Origin: CAZUMH01 sp964621645
GTDB taxonomy: Bacteria > Zhuqueibacterota > QNDG01 > JAGLOF01
Length of the DNA: 26,396 nucleotides
Direction: 5' to 3'
NCBI GenBank assembly: GCA_964621645.1
Contig: CAZUMH010000041.1
Span: forward strand, 1 to 26,396
The notes beneath the pieces are model-generated. The model was not told the DNA's origin, made no database searches, and saw nothing but the letters and a program-made list of their open reading frames with translations. Position 1 is the stretch's first letter. Each line of letters opens with the position of its first letter. The translations under genes and the position numbers were made by a program. Below are positions 22,685 to 26,396 of this stretch, one piece after another.

Positions 22685-22713
22685 TTGGATATAGTTGAAA
22701 TCTTTTGTATATT
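22685..22713 (+). promoter_or_regulatory. Sigma70-like promoter of the dehydrogenase gene
   Basis: -35 TTGGAT (22685-22690), 17-bp spacer, -10 TATATT (22708-22713). The predicted start is near 22720, leaving about 97 nt of leader to ATG 22817. The rest of the 22436-22816 spacer shows no other supportable gene. Confidence 0.6.
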
Positions 22714-22732
22714 TCCCTGGTACAAAAGATTT
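22698..22732. promoter_or_regulatory. 12-bp perfect inverted repeat overlapping the -10 box (candidate operator)
   Basis: AAATCTTTTGTA (22698-22709) and TACAAAAGATTT (22721-22732) with an 11-nt spacer, giving half-site centres 23 bp apart, about two DNA turns. It covers the -10 box and transcription start, the classical position for a dimeric repressor. It is AT-rich and lacks a T-run, so a terminator is unlikely. The regulator is unknown. Confidence 0.7.
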
Positions 22733-22739
22733 ATCCACA
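22731..22739 (+). promoter_or_regulatory. DnaA-box sequence TTATCCACA in the dehydrogenase leader
   Basis: Perfect 9-mer just after the predicted transcription start, overlapping the end of the inverted repeat. It could link expression to DnaA, or be chance. Confidence 0.3.
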
Positions 22740-22816
22740 ATTGAAAATCCCTCATGTCTAATCCGGATCCTCCCCTCTCGCCGTACTGCATTCGGGAGTG
22801 TTCAAAAGGAGTCCGT

Positions 22817-24106
22817 ATGCCAAAGGACATATCAAAACTCCAGGAAAGCTCCTCTTCGTTATACGCCACGGTTCAAAACCAGTTTGACCGGGCAGCCGAT
22901 CTGATGCGTCTCGACCGCAACGTTCGCAGCATCCTGTCCAAAACGACCAATGAGATCATCGTAAACTTCCCGGTTAAAATGGACAGCGGAAAGGTCGAGA
23001 TGTTTACCGGCTATCGCGTTCAGCATAACAACGCCCTGGGGCCCTATAAGGGGGGTCTCCGTTTTCATCCAGCGGTAAATATCGATGAAGTCAGAGCCCT
23101 CGCTACCTGGATGACCTGGAAATCGGCTATTGTTCGTATCCCCATGGGAGGAGCAAAAGGCGGCATTCAGATGGACCCATCCCACTATTCCTGTGGAGAA
23201 TTGGAGCGCATAACCCGCCGTTTCACCTTCGCCCTGGGCTATAATATCGGTCCCGAGTATGATATCCCGGCTCCCGATGTGAACACAAATTCCCAGATCA
23301 TGGCCTGGATTATGGATACCTATCTGTCGACGATGCCCGCCCACGAACGCAACAGGTGCGTGCATGTGGTCACCGGCAAACCAGTCGAAGCTGGCGGAAG
23401 CCTGGGCCGTGACAAGGCAACCGGCCAGGGGATCGTCTTTATGATTATGGAATGGGCTCGACAGAGTAATTTCAGGTTGGAGGGATCAAGCTATTTCATT
23501 CAGGGATTCGGAAATGTCGGCGCCTGGGCCGCCCGGCTTCTCAAACCTTTGGGACCCCGCCTGATTGCCGTGGAAGACATCGGAGGACGAACATACAATC
23601 CGGAAGGTCTGGATCCTGATGCCCTGCTGCGCTACGCCAAAAAAAAGGGAGGCAGTGTGGCCGGATACCCGGGAGCCAAATCTTTGAGCCGGGAAGCATT
23701 TTTCAGCCTCAAAGCCGACTTCTTCATCCCGGCGGCTCTGGAAAACCAGATAACCGCCGAAACCGCCCCCCTGCTAACGGTGCGTCTGGTGGCTGAGGGT
23801 GCCAACGGACCCACCAATCCAGAAGGTGATCTCATTCTGCAAAAAAGGGGGATTTCCCTTATCCCGGACATCATCTGCAACGCAGGCGGAGTAATCGTCA
23901 GCTATTTTGAGTGGCTGCAGAACAAGCGCAGTGAGTTCTGGCCGCTGGAAGAAATAGACAGAAAATTGAAGACCTTGATCACGGACGGATTCAACCGGGT
24001 AAGTGCCGAAGCCGAAAAGCGTGCTATTGACTGGCGCACCGCGGCCTATATTGTAGCCCTGCGCCATCTGGAAAAAGTGTACAGAGAGCGGGGCATATTC
24101 CCCTGA
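22817..24106 (+). CDS. Glutamate dehydrogenase (GLFV family)
   Basis: Interconverts glutamate and 2-oxoglutarate plus ammonia with NAD(P). It has 429 residues from ATG 22817, chosen because AAAAGGAG lies five nt upstream and homology begins soon after; an upstream ATG at 22754 would add 21 unrelated residues. Substrate-domain motifs: YRVQHNNALGPYKGGLRFHP with Lys78, MTWKSAIVRIPMGGAKGGI with Lys102 and catalytic Lys114. Cofactor domain: FIQGFGNVGAWAA Rossmann loop, PAALENQIT, VAEGANGPTNPEGD, PDIICNAGGVIVSYFEW. An acidic residue after the second Rossmann strand (VED) may favour NAD, but this is unsure. Control probably involves the inverted repeat over its promoter. Two DUF362 genes follow closely. 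Confidence 0.96.
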   Translation: MPKDISKLQESSSSLYATVQNQFDRAADLMRLDRNVRSILSKTTNEIIVNFPVKMDSGKVEMFTGYRVQHNNALGPYKGGLRFHPAVNIDEVRALATWMTWKSAIVRIPMGGAKGGIQMDPSHYSCGELERITRRFTFALGYNIGPEYDIPAPDVNTNSQIMAWIMDTYLSTMPAHERNRCVHVVTGKPVEAGGSLGRDKATGQGIVFMIMEWARQSNFRLEGSSYFIQGFGNVGAWAARLLKPLGPRLIAVEDIGGRTYNPEGLDPDALLRYAKKKGGSVAGYPGAKSLSREAFFSLKADFFIPAALENQITAETAPLLTVRLVAEGANGPTNPEGDLILQKRGISLIPDIICNAGGVIVSYFEWLQNKRSEFWPLEEIDRKLKTLITDGFNRVSAEAEKRAIDWRTAAYIVALRHLEKVYRERGIFP

Positions 24107-24139
24107 TGATATACTATTCATAACAAAGGGAGGGGAACC

Positions 24140-25093
24140 ATGAAAAAGTATTTTTCCAGGCGGGAATTCATGGAGAAGACCGCCGTTTTGGGAGCCGTTT
24201 CCATGTCGGGAGCTCAGCTGCTGGGCGGATGTAGAGGGAAAAAGGAAAAACTGTCGGCAAGAACTCTGGTCGATGTAGCCGTGGCTCACGGAACTGACTA
24301 CGGCCTCTGCACCCGTCAGGCCGTGGCTCTTCTGGGCGGTATGTCAGCCTTCATCCCCCGAGGAGCCCGGGTGGCTCTACTGGCCAATCCCCAGCGGAAC
24401 AATCCGGGCGCGTATACCAAACCGGCCGTCCCGCGGGAAGTGATCCGCATGTGCCGTGAAGCCGGAGCCGCCTCCATCGACTGCATCAGTCAGCTGCCGG
24501 AGCAAAACTGGCTTGCCTGCGGCTTGAAACAGATAGTGGACGAGGAAGGAGCCGGTCTGCGGATCATCGATCGTCAGGACGAGACTCAATTCACCCTGCT
24601 CGATGTACCCCGGGGGATCGCCCTGAAGCAGGCGGCTGTTATGAAGCCCCTTTTCGAATACGACCTCTTCATCGATATTCCCATAACCAAAAATCACGCC
24701 GGCAACAGGTTCACCGGCAGTATGAAAAATCTGATGGGCCTTACTTCAGGCAATACCAACCGTACCTTCCACATGGAAAACTGGAAGACAGACAAGAACG
24801 CCATCGACCATTTAGAGCAGTGCATCGCGGATCTGAATACGGTAATAGCACCCGGACTATGCGTGGTGGATGCCACTGAAATTCTGGCAAGCAACGGCCC
24901 CTTCGGCCCGGGGGAAATCGTCAAACCCCGGAAGGTAGTGGCCGGTACCGACAGGGTGGCGGTGGACAGTTACTGCTCCACTCTTTTGGGATTAAAACCG
25001 TCAGAAGTGCTTGCTATTGTTAAAGCCCAGGCCCATGGTCTGGGACGAATGGATCTGGATACGCTTACCATCAGCGAGACTGATGTTTCATAA
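24140..25093 (+). CDS. Tat-exported DUF362 lipoprotein
   Basis: 317 residues. The N-terminus has a twin-arginine signal (SRREFMEKTAVLGAVSM) followed by a lipobox LLGGC at about 27-31, so it should be folded with any cofactor in the cytosol, exported by Tat and lipid-anchored. The DUF362 core shows LFIDIPITKNHAGNRFTGSM, KNLMGLTSG, and a C-terminal VVAGTDRVAVDSYCSTLLGL. No ferredoxin-type CxxCxxC cluster is present, unlike many DUF362 proteins. Biochemical role is not established. It starts 33 nt after the dehydrogenase stop, with an AGGGAGGGGAA ribosome-binding site, and is followed by a paralogue. Confidence 0.88.
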   Translation: MKKYFSRREFMEKTAVLGAVSMSGAQLLGGCRGKKEKLSARTLVDVAVAHGTDYGLCTRQAVALLGGMSAFIPRGARVALLANPQRNNPGAYTKPAVPREVIRMCREAGAASIDCISQLPEQNWLACGLKQIVDEEGAGLRIIDRQDETQFTLLDVPRGIALKQAAVMKPLFEYDLFIDIPITKNHAGNRFTGSMKNLMGLTSGNTNRTFHMENWKTDKNAIDHLEQCIADLNTVIAPGLCVVDATEILASNGPFGPGEIVKPRKVVAGTDRVAVDSYCSTLLGLKPSEVLAIVKAQAHGLGRMDLDTLTISETDVS

Positions 25094-25134
25094 AGGACAG
25101 GGAATGATGCCGTCCAACGGTAAAGGAGGGTGAT

Positions 25135-26055
25135 ATGGATCGTCGTAACTTTATTCAGAGGAGCCTTGCTCTCGGAGCAGCGGCCCTGACCGCGGGCGGA
25201 GGATTTGCCGGCACCTCCAGGCTAACGGCAGGTGCTACACTTCCCGATCTGGCTGTGGTAGAAGGGGATGATTATTTCGCCGCAACGCTGAAAGCGGTCG
25301 ACATGCTGGGAGGCATGAAATCCTTCGTCTCCCGCGGGGACCGGGTCGCCCTGCTCATCAACTCTCCCTGGAAAAATCCCGGAACCTCAACCAATCCGGA
25401 CATCGCCTTGGCCGTGTTGAAGATGGTCGTAGATGCCGGCGCTTCGGAAGTCTTCAGCGTGGAGAATGCCTCGGAAGATTATTGGCAGAGAACACCCGCG
25501 TATGAGAAATTCAAAGAACTCGTCGGCATGGTGAAACAGGGCGGCGGCAAGGACCGCTCTGTGGAAATCCCCAAGGGAGTATATCTGAAAAAAGCAAATA
25601 CCTCCGCGGCCCTTTTGGACTGCGATGTCCTCATCGATATCCCGATATTCAAAAATCATAACGGCACCCACTTCAGCGGGAATCTCAAGAACATGATGGG
25701 CAGTACTGATCGCTCCACCAACAGATTTTTCCACCTGGGCGGCGGCGCCAAGGGTTTCTACGATGATGTGGAACATCTCTCCCAGTGCATCGCCGATTTC
25801 AATCTGGTACGGAAACCGGATCTCTGTCTCGGTGATGGAACCGTCTTCATCACGGAAAACGGTCCGGCCGGACCGGGCAATCTGAAAACAGCCAGGACCA
25901 TCGTGGCCGGGAGAAATCCCGTTACAGTGGACAGCTACGGCGCAACGCTTTTAGAGCTTAAACCGGATGAAGTGCTCATGATCACCATGGCCCATAAACA
26001 CGGTTTGGGGGAGTTGGACCTGACCAAAGTAACTATTAAAAAAGCTGCCGTCTAG
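25135..26055 (+). CDS. Tat-exported DUF362 protein (paralogue)
   Basis: 306 residues with a twin-arginine signal (MDRRNFIQRSLALGAAALTA) but no lipobox cysteine, so it is probably soluble in the periplasm or held by an uncleaved signal. The core closely parallels the preceding protein: VLIDIPIFKNHNGTHFSGNL, KNMMGSTDRSTNRFFH, VVEDYF-like opening (VVEGDDYFAATLKAVDMLGG), and IVAGRNPVTVDSYGATLLEL. The pair looks like a tandem duplication that later diverged in anchoring. The gap is 41 nt with AAAGGAGGGTGAT before the ATG. No iron-sulfur motif is visible. Function unknown; co-expression with its neighbours is likely. Confidence 0.88.
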   Translation: MDRRNFIQRSLALGAAALTAGGGFAGTSRLTAGATLPDLAVVEGDDYFAATLKAVDMLGGMKSFVSRGDRVALLINSPWKNPGTSTNPDIALAVLKMVVDAGASEVFSVENASEDYWQRTPAYEKFKELVGMVKQGGGKDRSVEIPKGVYLKKANTSAALLDCDVLIDIPIFKNHNGTHFSGNLKNMMGSTDRSTNRFFHLGGGAKGFYDDVEHLSQCIADFNLVRKPDLCLGDGTVFITENGPAGPGNLKTARTIVAGRNPVTVDSYGATLLELKPDEVLMITMAHKHGLGELDLTKVTIKKAAV

Positions 26056-26099
26056 AAAGACACCGTGTCCCGGCGGATTGATAGGAGTTAAAAGGACTG

Positions 26100-26396
26100 A
26101 TGAGAAAATCCTCTCACTATCTGGTTTATTCGTTTCTGACACTTATTGGCCTCCTCTCCGGCTGCATCGGCGAAGGGTCTTCCGGAGAAATCCACGCTAT
26201 ACTGCGCCTTCTCCCCGATGTAAAAGAACTGGGGGAGTGGTATATGCTGGGCCGGCCCCAGACAGCCAAGGGTGATGACCTCTTTATTCTTATCAACGGC
26301 GGTGCGGAGATCTATCAGGAATACGGATTTCGAAGCGCCGTCATAGCATCCTATGAGCGTGATCAAGAGACCTCGGTAAATCTGGAAATATATCAG
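26100..26396 (+). CDS. DUF6599-type lipoprotein (partial, 3' end outside window)
   Basis: 99 codons from ATG 26100 to the window edge, without a stop. A signal peptide ends in a lipobox LLSGC (about 18-22), so this is a predicted lipoprotein. LFILINGGAEIYQEYGFRSA resembles the INGGAE-Y-YGF motif of DUF6599 proteins. The ribosome-binding site AAAAGGA precedes the start. It lies 44 nt after the second DUF362 gene in the same direction, suggesting one exported module. Role unknown; the family name is from memory of the motif and less certain than the lipoprotein call. Confidence 0.7.
   Translation, partial: MRKSSHYLVYSFLTLIGLLSGCIGEGSSGEIHAILRLLPDVKELGEWYMLGRPQTAKGDDLFILINGGAEIYQEYGFRSAVIASYERDQETSVNLEIYQ

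Noticed and set aside
1..26396. Search by eye for tRNA, rRNA, CRISPR, insertion sequence or prophage signatures
   Set aside because: No T-loop/cloverleaf pattern, regularly spaced repeats, transposase motifs or phage genes were recognised on either strand; a covariance-model scan would be needed for small RNAs.

Overview
The window is a dense bacterial chromosome segment of balanced base composition. It carries housekeeping operons and a block of envelope genes, and I see no insertion sequence, prophage, CRISPR array, rRNA or tRNA. An AURKAIP1/COX24-type mini-protein, DUF4097 solenoid proteins, a sigma54 regulator and DUF362/DUF6599 proteins together suggest a Gram-negative member of the FCB group or a neighbouring candidate phylum (Zixibacteria/KSB1/Latescibacteria-like). 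That placement is inference, and no phylogenetic marker was computed.

Layout. 1-1555 (-): a hybrid receiver-PAS-histidine kinase cut by the window edge. 1820-3433 (+): larE-larB, part of the nickel-pincer nucleotide cofactor pathway. 3487-4218 (-): a secreted DUF4397 protein. 4274-5563 (+): a membrane-anchored class III nucleotidyl cyclase. 5588-7705 (-): groES-groEL with its own promoter, a CIRCE (HrcA) operator and a strong terminator. 7721-13626 (-): a seven-gene housekeeping operon with promoter at 13598-13626, in transcription order sppA, an HU-like gene, a 30-residue bS22/COX24-type ribosomal mini-protein gene starting with TTG, xseA, xseB, dxs, nadK; most junctions are tight or overlapping.

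13637-19675 (-) is the most interesting part. Five exported-protein genes lie in one direction between a near-consensus sigma54 -24/-12 promoter (19659-19675) and a strong terminator (13637-13663). In transcription order they encode an Omp85-type barrel apparently without POTRA domains, three related solenoid-like proteins, and a four-repeat protein of unrecognised family, the last solenoid gene following the four-repeat gene. The solenoids carry different periodic signatures (GE, DEG and TNG, spaced about 18-24 residues). Immediately upstream, and overlapping hflX, is an NtrC-type response regulator with receiver, GAFTGA-containing AAA+ and Fis-type HTH domains. The simplest reading is that this regulator switches on the barrel/solenoid operon through sigma54, as an envelope-stress or surface-assembly system. 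No partner kinase gene is adjacent.

22685-26396 (+): a glutamate dehydrogenase-family gene behind a sigma70-like promoter overlapped by a perfect 12-bp inverted repeat, then two Tat-exported DUF362 proteins and the start of a DUF6599-type lipoprotein that runs off the window.
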